Assembly: GCA_025716855.1 (NCBI GenBank)
Contig: JAIXMQ010000019.1
Location: 1-64,000 of the forward strand
Length of the DNA stretch: 64,000 nt
DNA from: Pilaira anomala
Lineage: Eukaryota; Mucoromycota; Mucoromycetes; Mucorales; Mucoraceae
Direction: 5' to 3'
Part shown: positions 1 to 11,155 of the stretch, one piece after another
Layout of the letters: the number at the start of each line of letters is the position of its first letter
How positions within the stretch are numbered: the stretch's first letter is position 1
Notes under the pieces: generated by a model
Told to the model about the DNA's origin: nothing
The model's database searches: none
The model's input: only the letters and a program-made list of their open reading frames with translations
Program-made: the position numbers and the translations under genes

Positions 1-605
1 TTGGTGTTGTACTTGTATCTAAACCACAATTTGTATTTGGAGGTGAAACCCCTACTGATGATGGAGAGGTGACAGATGAATGGAAGAGACTGTTCGCTGT
101 ACTGTGTGCCTTAATAGGTGCTATGATGTCTGCCATCGCATATGTCACTGTCCGTAAAATTGGTAGAGGAGCCCATTTCATGGTTCATGTAGTTTATTTT
201 GGCTTAGTTTCGATCATTATCAGTCCAATCGGTATGTACTTATTCCAAACACCTGTACTTCCTCAAGGTAGCTATGAATACGGTATGTTAGTCTTAGTTG
301 GCTTAACTGCTTTTGTTGGACAGTGCTTTTTGAACCAAGGGTAAGTTGTATCATTTTTTTCTTTTTTATTGTACACATTTTAATAATTTTTTATCTTATT
401 TTATTTTTTTAGACTTCAAATGGCACCCGCTGGTCCGGGTACTTTGATGCGTATGAATGATGTAGTTTTTGCATTCTTATTTGGGATCTTTATTTTACAC
501 GAATATCCTGATATTTATAGTATTTCAGGCGCTTCGATTATTGTGCTTATGACTTCTGCAATGGGAATTCACAAAGTCTATACTCATCAAAAATTAAAAA
601 AATAA
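1..605 (+). CDS. EamA/DMT-family transporter, SLC35G-like (3' part only)
   Basis: This is the C-terminal part of a multi-pass membrane transporter; the start lies left of the window. Reading begins in frame at base 3 (GVVLVSKPQFVFGG). Exon 1 runs to 340, a 72-nt intron follows (GTAAGT at 341, AG at 412), and exon 2 ends at TAA 603-605. The junction gives NQGLQMAPAGPGTLMRMND. At least four hydrophobic segments are visible (LFAVLCALIGAMMSAIAYV, FGLVSIIISPIGMYLF, MLVLVGLTAFVGQCFL, VVFAFLFGIFIL). The pattern, including the late APAGPGTLMRMNDVVFAF segment, is that of EamA (drug/metabolite transporter) proteins of the SLC35G/acyl-malonyl-condensing-like group. The substrate cannot be told from sequence. 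The protein ends in a lysine-rich tail (HQKLKK), which could be an ER-retrieval-type signal. An AATAAA at about 750 may be the poly(A) signal. Confidence 0.8.
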
Positions 606-844
606 GCAAATTCGACAAAAATTAAAGAATATTTTAGACTGTTTTAATTGTTTAAGTGGACTTTCTTCTATTAATAATAATTATATGACATTGATTATTA
701 AGTTTTCTGTATCTGATAAACTATAGTATGACCTATAATCTATACCGAACAATAAAACTTTATTAGCAAAGCTTTTTTTTTTTTATCTATTTATTGATAA
801 TTTTAAAAGTACATATAAAAAGTTCGAACGCTGTTAGAATGTAG

Positions 845-1830
845 GTTCTATGAACACCTAATATTGAACACAAAAGTGCAGAATTAGTAGCTACTACTGG
901 CGATATTATTGGAGTCAGTAATTTAATTCATCATACTGGCCATAACAGCAATCATCCTTGTCGGTATTGTATTGGTGAAAATGAACTTTCAGATAATGAC
1001 TCGGAGGGAAAGTACTACTTGTTAGATGCATCTACCAGAAAGATACGGTGGATTCAATAAAAAAAAGGTCACAACAAAAGAACAGCGAAAAGGTGTCAAA
1101 AGTATCGAAGTTCCAGAGAACTTATTGAAAAGAATACGCTTTTTCTTTGACCAAAGTCATAAACTGATCAATAACGATAGTTCTAGAAGCCCATCATTAT
1201 CATGAATTCCCATCGAACTGTTTGAACATATCCCTAATCATCAGAATTATACTGAATTTGATACAAGCATCAAACCGCCAGGCGTAGGAAGAGAAGAGGC
1301 GCATATAACAAAAGCTGTGGATTTTATTGCTGACAACCTTTTAGACACTGTAATCAGCTTTAATTTGTGCACCTTCTACGTGACCAGTGGGGATGTGTCT
1401 ATACACAATTATGATTGTGCGTAAACAATAAGGCTAAATTACCGCATTTTGCTTCAGAGATGTACGAAACAAAAAATTGTTTGTATACTCCATTTCTTCA
1501 AACATCTTCACTCGCCCCCGAAATGAATATAATCTCCCAAGTTTTCATAAGGTGAAGCAGAAAATGACTGATATCGATGCTAACTTTCTCTCTCTTGCTG
1601 AAGTTGCATGAATTTTACGCTTTGTTTGTGTTATGAGGATGAGTTGTTGGAGACCTATTCAGTCAATGTGGTTTGGAATCGTCACAATGTGCCTGGACTC
1701 TTAAATTTCCCTGGAGCTCATAAAGTACCATTGGGAATGAATTATAAAGCCAATGCGCTTACGATCAGATTCAAACTTTTAATCACTACTACCGGCCCCC
1801 AAAGAAGGACGTTTTAAAGCTTTTTCGACT
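845..1830 (+). pseudogene. Decayed transposase-like ORF (Tnp2/CACTA-like, tentative)
   Basis: Several short open stretches in shifting frames read like one broken protein. They include GVSNLIHHTGHNSNHPCRYC near 910-970, then a lysine-rich stretch, then ELFEHIPNHQNYTEFD and KPPGVGREEAHITKAVDF near 1220-1330, and a last piece starting near 1608. The cysteine/histidine patch (GHNSNHPCRYC) resembles the patch in Tnp2-type transposase-domain proteins, which are repeated in Mucorales genomes. Stops and frameshifts separate every block, so this is a relic with no working product. The family call comes from memory of such patches and could be wrong; a different transposase or a dead host gene is possible. 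Confidence 0.4.
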
Positions 1831-3446
1831 ACCTATAAAATAAAATAATTCATGCAAATAACATAAAAAAACAGTAAAAATTTATTTTAAAAACTACGCG
1901 GAAAGAAATAACCTAAAATTCATTTTTTTATACACTGTGAGGGATTCCTTTTATTGCATGCAAAGTCAGTCTTTCAAATATACTTTAAACAGGTTTATTA
2001 AATGGTTTCCGTTCATAACGATATTTTCAATGTTCTATTTTATTCCAGTGGTACACAAAAATTTCAATCGGAAATGAATTGACACCACCAGCAATTTATA
2101 TATAGTTGTGCAAATGGCTCGTGAGCTTATTTGTATCGTGTAACACCTTAATATATTTTGTAAAAAAAAAAAAAAAAATAAAAAAAAAAAGAACCATTCA
2201 TCTTAAAAGGCCTTCAAGAGTATGAAAAAAAAAAAGTTGAGATTATTCAATTATGAATAGCTTTTCTAAAATCTTAAACCATATTTCCAATCGTAATTAT
2301 ACCCTGTATATTTTTGTATTTCTGTGAGATGCAATTATGTATACACAATAAGAACTCTCTACCCGCCGCTGTCAATATAGATTTCTCCTTGTCTTTATTT
2401 AGAGTTTCAAACAAGACAAATATAAAAGGGTTTTACAGTTACTACAAACAGTTACTCTTTTTCCTGTGGCTTAACATTTTCTAGCTTTAGCGAATTTAGT
2501 TACTTTCAAAAGAAAATGGCCTCATCATTACCGAATCTTTTATTATTAGAAATTCTGTCTTTTTTTTTTAATAAAGATAAAGGCCTACAAAAAAATGAAA
2601 AGCGGGTGTTCATCTGAGGCTTAAAGAATTTAGCCTAACTATCACCCGAGAAAAAAAAATACGAATTGCTCTTGTTGTTTATTTGTTTGGATTGTTTATT
2701 ATACATAAATTTCACCCCAAAAAAAAAACTACTACTGTCAATCTCGTAGGTCCCAGACGAGAGAACCTTTCAAGGGTAAAACCTTACACTGTCTAGTTTT
2801 TTCGGCTGCTAGAAGATCCGCCTTGGCAAGTGACTAGGCGATAGACAAGTTTTTTTTTGGTTGTTACATCCACTTTCTTTATAAAGCAAATAGATGATTT
2901 TTTATACTAGAGAATTTTTTAAAAAAAAAAGTTATATTATATTAGCATAACATTGCCCCAAATTAAGTGGCTATTACATATATTCCTAACCACACCTCAC
3001 TAGATTTAAACGATTTAGAAAACAAGGTACCATGTTTACCGTTCATTTGTTCCCCAAAAAAAAAAAATGTTTTGATCTTCATTTTATTATTTTGAATCTC
3101 AAAATACAAGAAGTTACATTAAGCCAATGAAAATCTTTAGTCAACATTAGGTTGTACGAGCCACAAAATAGATACAGATACAGCGTTTTTTTCTATTTCT
3201 AATCCCCTCCTCCTCCTCCTCTCCTTCTTTTGTTTCTTTAATCTCTCTCCCCTTTCCCTTATTTTCAAATACCTTTTTTTTTTTTTTTTTTTTTTATACA
3301 TATATTTATTTTTTTTTTTTTTAAATTTTTTTTTTCTACGATATACGAAAAAAAAAAACGAACAATATTACTACGAAAAGGAAGAAGAGAAGAAATAAAA
3401 AAAAAAGTGTGTGCTGTGTTGTTGTTTAAAATAAAACTAGTAATTT
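1831..3446. other. Intergenic, AT-rich; no gene seen
   Basis: About 1.6 kb with long A and T runs and no ORF supported by a family. A strong hairpin lies at about 2603-2650 (outer arms CGGGTG/CACCCG, inner arms AGGCTTAAA/TTTAGCCT). A pyrimidine-rich tract (TCC repeats, then poly-T) at 3205-3335 precedes the zinc-cluster gene and is probably its promoter/leader region. Confidence 0.5.
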
Positions 3447-5879
3447 ATGACTGATGTACCAGATAAAACCACATTGAATAACAACTTGGGTGCAGCATGT
3501 TATCGATGTCGAGGATTCAGGCAAATGACCTTAAAATAATAACAAAAAATTAAAAAAAAAAGGGGAAAATAGACTTTGACTTACCAATTTTTTTTTATCT
3601 GTTTTCACTATTTAAATTATAAATTAAATAGACATGCGTGTGATAGAACAAAACCTGGTTGTACACGTTGTAGAAGAAGAGGAATTACTTGTACTTATCC
3701 GGAAGCAGCACCTACATTAAAAAAACTTCAAAAAGCAACAGAAACTTTAGGTGATCGAATAAAGAAATTTGGTGAACTATTAAAGACAGATGTACCAAAC
3801 AACAACACAACTACAAAATGTATTTCCTTACAACGTTTAGCTCAACCCAGATCCTCTGTAGCTCCTGAAATTCTATTAGACGATGATATGATGTCAACTA
3901 CAAGTTCATGTATTCAACAACAAGTAGTTTCCACTAGCTCTTTTTCAGTTTATCCCTGTAGTAAATGCTTTAAAGATTTACAACAATGTGATTTAACTTT
4001 ACCTAGTTGTAGTCGATGCAGTGGTAGCGATTTTGAATGTGTTTATCTCAAGACAGAACCAAAAGCAAATCATGTATCTCAAGTACTTAATACAATGAAC
4101 AAAGTAATGGATCAATGGCAAGAATCAATAGATAAAATGGCAAAAGATTTCGCTCAAAAGACTCGAGATTTTGGTCAAAGGGTTGATCAATCTTTTAAAA
4201 AGAAGCCTTCTTTACAACCATTTGCTTGGAAAATCACTACAACTCATCAAGGTCTTTCGGTTGAAAGTAATGTGAATTCTTATAACGATTTATCAAAATT
4301 AGTAGATCAATTCAAACGTACTATGCATATCACTCCACCGCCTGATAATACAGAACATGATTTGGATGATGCAAGCTCAATTCATACTTCTTCTGGTTTC
4401 TCCTTTGGTGTTTGGAACTCACTTTGTCATCATACAAGCGCTTTACCTGATAACTATCCTGTAGATATTTCTCCCGAATTAACTGATAGTTTAATCGAAC
4501 TCTATTGTAGAACTCCGTGTTGTTCATCCATTCGTTTACCAATTATTGACACTACAGAGTTTTTAGCAAGATATCATGACCCTGATCCTGAAAAGAAGCC
4601 TTCTACTGTATTGATTTATGCAGTATGCGCAATGGCAGCGAGAAATGCATTTCAAGTGCATGTCTGGAGTAAACGTCCTGCACACGATACACCACATTAT
4701 AATATGGGTAAAGCTCTTTCCATAGCATATTGTCTTAAAGGTCGTGAAGAACTATCAGATTGTTTTGATATACCTAGTATTGATCATTGTCAAGCAGCAT
4801 TTTTATTATCTTATTGTAATCAACAAAATGGTTATCATAATATAATTCATTATTATGAATGGATATCATTTACTATGGCACAAGAATTAGGGCTCTATGA
4901 TGAAGGACGTCAATTGAATCCCAAAGAAAGTATGTTGGTATGGTGTTTATATTATTTTAATACTTGGTATCGTGTATTACAGGGTAATTCCAATACTGCT
5001 TCCTCAGCTCAATTACATCCTAGTTGTTCATTACCTTCACCGCCGGAAAAGCCACAAATACTTGATTTTATGGAGATAGATGCAACTGGACCACCTCAAG
5101 ATATGATTGAATATTATATTTATACAGAATGGTATTGTATGATTCAATTACAAGTATTAAGACATGATTGTATGAGTAGATTACTAGAATCTCAAGCAGC
5201 TGGTAAACAAGATACCACACTCTCTAAAGATTTATTAGCTTTGCAAGATAGATTACAAAACTTTTATGATCAATTACCTATTGAATGGAAGAACCCAGAT
5301 CTTGAATCTATCGCTTTAGATCAAATGGCTTCATTTGCACCTGAAGCATTCTGTATTAATTTTGGTTTAGAAGAAGAAGAGACAAAACCTGAATATAATG
5401 TAGATATTCATGAATTTGCAAGATTTTGTGTTTTAAATGTACATGTATTCTACAACATTAACAAGATTTTATTATATCAAGCGTTTTTTCCATCTGAAAC
5501 TGTACCAGCATCACCATTTTCTTTACAATGTCTTTATATATGTATTGATGCAGCATACGCTATTACACAAACATTGGATATTATGGTGAAACATCATGAT
5601 GAATGTAATATTCCTTTACTTGGCTTTTTGTTTGCGAATATGATTTATATCAAGTTACTTAATTATAATGTGAATCAATATCAAGAGTTCGCTAGTCGAT
5701 GTTTAGTGCAATCATTGAATATCAGCAAGATGTCTAAAGCTTATCTGTACGACTTTGAACAGACTAGAAATTTAGTTTCAGCAATGGAACAAGATGTACT
5801 TAATGCTTGTGGTCCAAACTTTAAATCCGATGAGATTTATTCATTTCCTCCTACTTTACCTCATTTTATTCAGTTTTAA
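3447..5879 (+). CDS. Fungal transcription factor with two Zn(II)2Cys6 clusters
   Basis: Predicted nuclear transcription regulator of 773 aa, with exons 3447-3520 and 3632-5879. The first exon supplies Cys18 and Cys21; splicing restores a full binuclear cluster CX2C-X6-C-X6-CX2C-X6-C (Cys 18, 21, 28, 35, 38, 45) with the usual basic residues and proline (DRTKPG). The intron has a GC donor (AG|GCAAAT) and a TAG acceptor; no GT donor nearby keeps the cluster. A second motif with identical spacing lies at Cys 134, 137, 144, 151, 154, 161, but its first loop is FKDLQQ and not the basic type. A short linker (QPFAWKIT) precedes a helical region (about residues 280-720) like the fungal-specific transcription factor domain. 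It is homologous to the minus-strand gene at 7356-8971. The target is unknown. Confidence 0.85.
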
Positions 5880-5969
5880 TTTTTTTTTTCTCCTCTTCTT
5901 TCTTTTTGTTGTTTGTAAACATGTATATCTCTTTTTAATATTTTCTGTACTTTTTTTTTCTTTTTTTCT

Positions 5970-6019
5970 TTTCTTTTTTTTTTTTTTTTTTTTTTTTATT
6001 ATTTTTAAAAAAAAAAATA

Positions 6020-6060
<41 letters not shown>
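5970..6060. repeat. T-run/A-run palindrome between two genes
   Basis: A T tract with few interruptions (from about 5970) is followed by ATTATTTTT, then A9-ATAAT and more than 30 A residues to 6059. The arms are self-complementary. It fills most of the 255-bp gap between the zinc-cluster gene and the F-box gene, so it could act as a 3'-end or nucleosome-free element, but slippage alone would also produce it. Confidence 0.6.
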
Positions 6061-6063
<3 letters not shown>

Positions 6064-6134
6064 ATTTTGGGAATAATGCACTCTCACACATTTTTAACCT
6101 TTTTCCCCTTTCTTTAACAACATAAATTTATACC

Positions 6135-7298
6135 ATGTCGATGAATAAACTCATTGAATTACCGTTTGAACTAATTTTAAAAATAAGTCAACATTTAACT
6201 TTTAGTGACTTATGGTACTTGGGTACCTGTTCCCACAATTACCGTACACTATCTTACCAGTTAATACACCAACAGTACGCAATTGACCTTATACAACCTC
6301 GAGTCATCAACCCACTCAATAACCTCATTCATGCTGCTGTTGCTTATTTGGGACATTACGGCTATAAAAACAACAAAGTTCAACTCCATATAATACAATC
6401 AGTAGCCAACCAACTCGTATTAGAAATAGACGACCGTTTACCTACAAGCAACGACCGTGAAGCTTCTCTCGATTTCTTACTAGATAAAACACTTTCTGTC
6501 TTACTTGACCACTGTCTTCACGATCCAACTTTACCTTCTAGCACACACAGTCCTGACCAAATTCATGGATCTTCACCTATTCATATCCGAACGGATCGTC
6601 ATGAAGAAGAAGTAGTTAGCTCTACAGGCATATCGTTCGTTGGTGTAGTCATGGTAGATTTCCTTGTTATTTTTTACGAGATTCTCATGTACTTATTCAG
6701 TAGTGATAGAGCCTTTGAAATATATCGTCGATTACTTATCAATCATTTACATCGTATACTAGATACCATTAAACATAATTACCATACATATCATATCACT
6801 CTTTCTTCCTATAGTCAAAACACTCCTGAACTCAACATACAACAAACAAAACACTGTCAAGAATTCAAAAAATTCATCAACTTATTGTGTCTACTGATTG
6901 AAACCAATTTAGTGACAAATGAAGATATTGAAGCCATCGCAGTTCACCGTATCAATTCATTTTTTATGACTAGACCTTCTGATGTTACATTTACTACACT
7001 TGGTGGTTTCAAGATTTTAATTCGAAATCCAAACTCTAGCTTGGTTGTTGTCAATACTGTAACAAAACATAAATCACCTGCGTTTTATTATCAATGGAAA
7101 CTTTGGCTTCAAGAGACCTTATTTCGATTACGTATCTTGTTGGATTTATTTCGATGTATTATATCTAAACCAGGTGCTTCACCTCCCGAATTCAATCAAC
7201 TTTCTCAACTCTTACAAGAAACTGTTTCAGCTATTTCTCTATCAAACGAACTTACGCAAGATGATGAAGAAGAAGCATTACATGTAATAAATATATAA
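6135..7298 (+). CDS. F-box protein, single exon
   Basis: The protein has 387 aa and begins at the only sensible ATG after the poly-A tract. Residues about 6-45 (ELPFELILKISQHLTFSDLW, then YLGTCSHNYRTL) form an F-box: the LP..L..I...L...DL....C pattern that binds Skp1 in SCF ubiquitin ligases. After it come long helical stretches with no WD40 or leucine-rich repeats that I can see, so the substrate-binding part is unclassified. A hydrophobic segment (VGVVMVDFLVIFYEILMYLF, about residues 173-192) could be a buried helix. The C-terminus is acidic. It is convergent with the next gene; the stop codons are 57 bp apart. F-box identity is good; any specific pathway would be a guess. Confidence 0.75.
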   Translation: MSMNKLIELPFELILKISQHLTFSDLWYLGTCSHNYRTLSYQLIHQQYAIDLIQPRVINPLNNLIHAAVAYLGHYGYKNNKVQLHIIQSVANQLVLEIDDRLPTSNDREASLDFLLDKTLSVLLDHCLHDPTLPSSTHSPDQIHGSSPIHIRTDRHEEEVVSSTGISFVGVVMVDFLVIFYEILMYLFSSDRAFEIYRRLLINHLHRILDTIKHNYHTYHITLSSYSQNTPELNIQQTKHCQEFKKFINLLCLLIETNLVTNEDIEAIAVHRINSFFMTRPSDVTFTTLGGFKILIRNPNSSLVVVNTVTKHKSPAFYYQWKLWLQETLFRLRILLDLFRCIISKPGASPPEFNQLSQLLQETVSAISLSNELTQDDEEEALHVINI

Positions 7299-7355
7299 TA
7301 ATAAGTAATTCCTCCCTTTTTTATTTAAATAAACATAAACTATTATTTTTTTTTA

Positions 7356-8971
7356 TTATATAATAATTACAGGACTCCAAGTCTTTACAAATCGATCTAC
7401 ACGAGGACATTGCATCATACTCGACTTTGAAAACGTACTCACAATAAACAAGAGTGCTTCCTGCGCAGACTTTGTAGGTGTTGTCACCTTATTTCCAAAA
7501 TAAAGTACTGTACAAGCCGCACTAAGTGTATCTGTCATCTCTGGTAATTGACAAATATCTCCTTCATCTAATAACAACTTGACTACTTGAATAAATCCAT
7601 ACGCTGCATTCATACAACTATATAAATTCTTTTCTACATCTGTCTTGGCTTTATGTGTATTACTCCTTGAGAAATAATCTGTCCATCCATTATCGTTTTC
7701 TTGATATGCTGCAGGTAATGTTTCCAGGGCACGCATCATTCGATATTGATGAAATTGAAGCATTCCTGAAAAATAAAGTGCATGCAACTGAAGCGCTAAT
7801 TTATCCTCTGTACAATAACTTTCCATTGTATGTCGTTTATATAGAAAATGTTGTAAATACTTTGCTCTCCATCCGTTGAGTTGTTCATGATTTAAGATCA
7901 TATTGAGTCCCTTCATTCGAAACTTGAGTGCAGTATAGGTTAAACTACTAGATTGATAAAGTTGTACGGATTTTTTGACGTGATGATAATCTATAATCGG
8001 ATCACAGCATTTAGCAATCGAATACGTCCAATCAAGTTCTGCCATCCATAGCAGTAATCGATACAAGTACGAAGTAGGTTGTTCATCTAGGACAACTTGC
8101 ATCTGTCTCCAAGCTAGACAAAACAAATTCCTTCCCTCTGTTTCATTTCCCATCAAATAAAGGTACTGATACATGAGCATCAACGTCTCTATCGTCGTCA
8201 CAGAAATCTCATCAAATTCAATTAATTCATGTGCTGCATAATATGAATCACTTGCTAAATCATTCAAAAACGAATAGATTCCATACTTCTCTGGATGACA
8301 AAGTGAAGCATGTAAAGCCGTATACGCAAATACTGCACAGGCATATGATTTATTCAGTTTCCCAACTCGATGCAAATCTATCAAATTTCTTTTTTGACTA
8401 CAACTACGACATTCAAGAAAGAGCTCCAGTAGTGACTCAAATATAAAATCTGGGTACACTGCTAATAGATTATAATACAACGAATCCTCTTCGAGCGATA
8501 AAGGAGACGAAGTGCTGAAATGAGAAGATGAGGATCGAGATAAAGTACCATAAAATTCTGAGCAAGAAAAAGATGATGATCTTCGAGCTAAAGGAGGCTC
8601 TTCCGGTTGTTGTTGTTGTTGTTGGGCTGGTAACTGATTTCTCAAATCTACAAGAGTTGTATAGAGTTCACCAAGCGTATGAATATTCGTTTCTACTTCA
8701 AAGATGGATCGCTTTCGTCCGGTGATTTTCCACCCAAAGGGTAACGAAATCAAATCTTCTTCTTCCATATCTTCTTGTTTGAACATCATGAATTCTGGTT
8801 GAAACAAACAGTCAGAAACATGTGATTGTTGTTGTTGATGTTGCTCTTTTTGTCTTTGGCTGTCTATGGCTATAGAATAATTGATGATGAGTCGATTTTT
8901 TATGCATAGTTAACTGGATTAATTTTTTTTTCTTTACCGCAAGGATTTTTTGTTTCTTTTCTAAATAACAT
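7356..8971 (-). CDS. Fungal transcription-factor-domain protein lacking a zinc cluster
   Basis: The protein has 515 aa. A short first exon (8938-8971, MLFRKETKNPC) joins through a 68-nt intron (8870-8937, GTAAAG...TATAG) to the main exon 7356-8869. The only downstream ATGs are internal, which supports this start. The linker LPFGWKIT matches PFAWKIT of the gene at 3447-5879, and the two proteins align through the helical regulatory domain (for example LLELFLECRSCSQ with LIELYCRTPCCSS). No CX2C-X6-C zinc cluster is present. A glutamine run (about residue 100) and a serine-rich stretch separate the linker from the helical domain. It may act as a partner or antagonist of DNA-binding paralogues; this is inference. 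Alternative: a missed upstream exon encodes the cluster, but no such motif is seen in the 650 bp upstream. Confidence 0.8.
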
Positions 8972-9621
8972 GATATTAAAGTAAAGAGAAGAAAAACATT
9001 AAAAAAAAAAAGAAGTGTGTGTGTATATTTTTATGTACAGGTTCCTTATTTAGCTGTCACTCTTTATGTACCTTTGGTTTTATAGCACATAACTTAAAAT
9101 ACGAAACGTACAAGGAGGTTTCAAAGAAACTATATTATCTTATAATCTAGCCTCATTCTAATTTCCCTTCTTTTTTAAATATACCTACCTGAAAAACAAT
9201 AAACTGTTTTATATTTATCCATAATATTTAAAAATTATATTTTGCACTTATTTCTAAGAAAACAACTTATCATTGTTTTTTTTTAGACTGTGCATAATGA
9301 GTCTAATTTGTAGTTAGTATAGATAATATTGTCACACTAAAAAGAAAAGAATATGCATTTTTTTTTCTGTGAAAGTTAAAACCCCTTGTAGATATCAGTA
9401 AATGCCAAATTAAATGAGATTCACTAATCCTCGTTTTTTTTTTCTATTGTTTATGTACAAAAAGATAATGCACAAATTAAACCGATATTTTTTTTTTATA
9501 TAGATGTATCCGTAAATTAGGATCTAAACGCTTATATTAGCATATATGTGTGTGCACATTCTTGATTACTCAACAAAACAAGGACTAATTTAATCATCAC
9601 GTAGGTATTACAGTCTAAATT
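8972..9621. other. Intergenic, no feature seen
   Basis: 650 bp between the 5' end of the zinc-less factor and the 3' end of the Pus3 gene. It holds A/T runs and one TG microsatellite-like stretch near 9016, and no coding signal. It should contain the promoter of the minus-strand gene to its left. Confidence 0.4.
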
Positions 9622-10881
9622 TTACTTTTTATTTAATTGTTTCAGGCGATATTTTTCTTTCTTGACTTGATCTGAATCTGCTCTTTGTCTCGATAAAAGA
9701 GGTTTATATTGTGCGGTTCGAATACTCTTCCCTGCTCCCAAAAGCACATTGGATTGTTGAGCCTCGCTTATTTTTATCGCCTGAGATACTTTTTGATGAT
9801 TAACAACGGATTCATGTTCAATTTGTTCTAATACTGTATTAAATAAAAATCCCTTAATCATATGTGTGCTCCACAATTCATGAAAATGACGATACGTGCG
9901 AAGTGGTGTGGGTATATTTCTGTATCCTTCATTTGCATAAATCCATTGAATTCCATCAAACTCACAATCGTAAAGCATCAACGGTAAATCACTTGCCATT
10001 GGATAATCTGGCCTTGATGGTACTTGTTCAGTATCCAACAACGCCTTCACAACCTCTGGTTTTTCTAATTTCTGTCCAACCAGGAACAAAATAGACATAA
10101 TACAGCGTACCTGATGCCATAGGAATGCCGTCCCCTTTAATTCTACCTGATAGAACCCATTCTCAACTGGTAAAATATCTAAATACAAAATCGTGCGTTC
10201 ATAATTCGTAATATTTTTTGACGGATCCAACTTGCAAAAGTTTCTAAAATCATGCGACCCTGTCATATACTTTGCAGCTTGTCTCATGAGTTCCAGATCT
10301 AAATTACCCTTTTCAAAGAAATACTTATACGTTCTTGATTTACAATCAAACCGTGCATTGAATGTATCCGATACAGGTGCCCAAGCCAACACACGTACAT
10401 CCTCTGGTAACAATCGGTTCATAATTTCGATATATGGCATCGACCCTTCCGCAGCCAACTTGTTTTGTTTACTTCGAACATTCAATGCCACTACCTGTCC
10501 TAACCCGCTCACTCCTTTATCCGTTCTTCCACATCTTGTAAATTGACACGTATCTTGATCAATAATCAAGTTGCAACTTCTGAGTGCCTTAAATAACTGT
10601 CCTTCTACTGTGGGTGTCACCGTTTCATCTCCTTGCGACGCAAACCCCGAGTAATTCCAACCAAGATATGCAATCTTTAAAGCAATACGACGTTCTCCGT
10701 ATTGACTCATGTCAATAGGTTTAGCATGATCTACTTTGATCTTGTCATGACTCTTTTTTAAGCGATTCTCTAACGTTTGAATCTTTTGAATGAGTTGTGT
10801 CCTTGAGAGTTTTTCGTAGTTAGATGGTATATACTTTGTATTCGTAAAACAAGAGACGACGTGCTTGAACCAACGATTCAT
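9622..10881 (-). CDS. PUS3: tRNA pseudouridine synthase Pus3 (Deg1), positions 38/39
   Basis: The enzyme isomerises uridine to pseudouridine at positions 38 and 39 of the tRNA anticodon arm, in cytoplasm and nucleus. The protein has 419 aa in a single exon starting with ATG at 10881 (MNRWFKHVV). A helical N-terminal segment (RTQLIQKIQTLENRLKKS) precedes the TruA-like fold: ALKIAYLGWNYSGFASQ at about residue 70, then the catalytic motif RCGRTDKGVSGLGQV with the invariant Asp. Next come the tRNA-binding stretch SRTYKYFF and, later, GTAFLWHQVRCIM, typical of eukaryotic TruA homologues. The N-terminal coiled segment and the gap-containing first motif (GDETVTPTVEGQL) favour Pus3 over Pus1/Pus2. 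Length fits fungal Deg1. The C-terminus is lysine-rich. The gene is divergent from the PH-domain gene across about 0.7 kb. Confidence 0.92.
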   Translation of the reverse strand: MNRWFKHVVSCFTNTKYIPSNYEKLSRTQLIQKIQTLENRLKKSHDKIKVDHAKPIDMSQYGERRIALKIAYLGWNYSGFASQGDETVTPTVEGQLFKALRSCNLIIDQDTCQFTRCGRTDKGVSGLGQVVALNVRSKQNKLAAEGSMPYIEIMNRLLPEDVRVLAWAPVSDTFNARFDCKSRTYKYFFEKGNLDLELMRQAAKYMTGSHDFRNFCKLDPSKNITNYERTILYLDILPVENGFYQVELKGTAFLWHQVRCIMSILFLVGQKLEKPEVVKALLDTEQVPSRPDYPMASDLPLMLYDCEFDGIQWIYANEGYRNIPTPLRTYRHFHELWSTHMIKGFLFNTVLEQIEHESVVNHQKVSQAIKISEAQQSNVLLGAGKSIRTAQYKPLLSRQRADSDQVKKEKYRLKQLNKK

Positions 10882-11124
10882 ACTTGTGAACAAGGGGTGG
10901 TCGAATTGCCTCTTTTTTAGGTTAAAGAGGCTTATTTTTCAACAAGCTGTACATTTCAAACGGAGTGTAAAGACGAGCAAGAAACAAAAATCACAACAAT
11001 AGATTGGCAGTAATTTGAGTAACACTCTGCTTCCATAAATGACACAGTTTAGGTTACAAACAAGTAAACTACTTGCTTATTAAGGAAAATTTACTGTCAA
11101 CTTACTAAATCTTTTTTTTCTGTC

Positions 11125-11155
<31 letters not shown>

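Noticed and set aside
2740..2860. Possible structured RNA (TCCCAGACGAG ... GGCGATAGACAAG)
   Set aside because: Looks slightly GC-richer than its surroundings, but no tRNA, snRNA or snoRNA pattern and no clear stems could be drawn.
5794..6117. ORF of Phe/Leu/Lys after the zinc-cluster gene
   Set aside because: It is the translation of the T-run/A-run palindrome; it overlaps the end of the real gene in another frame.
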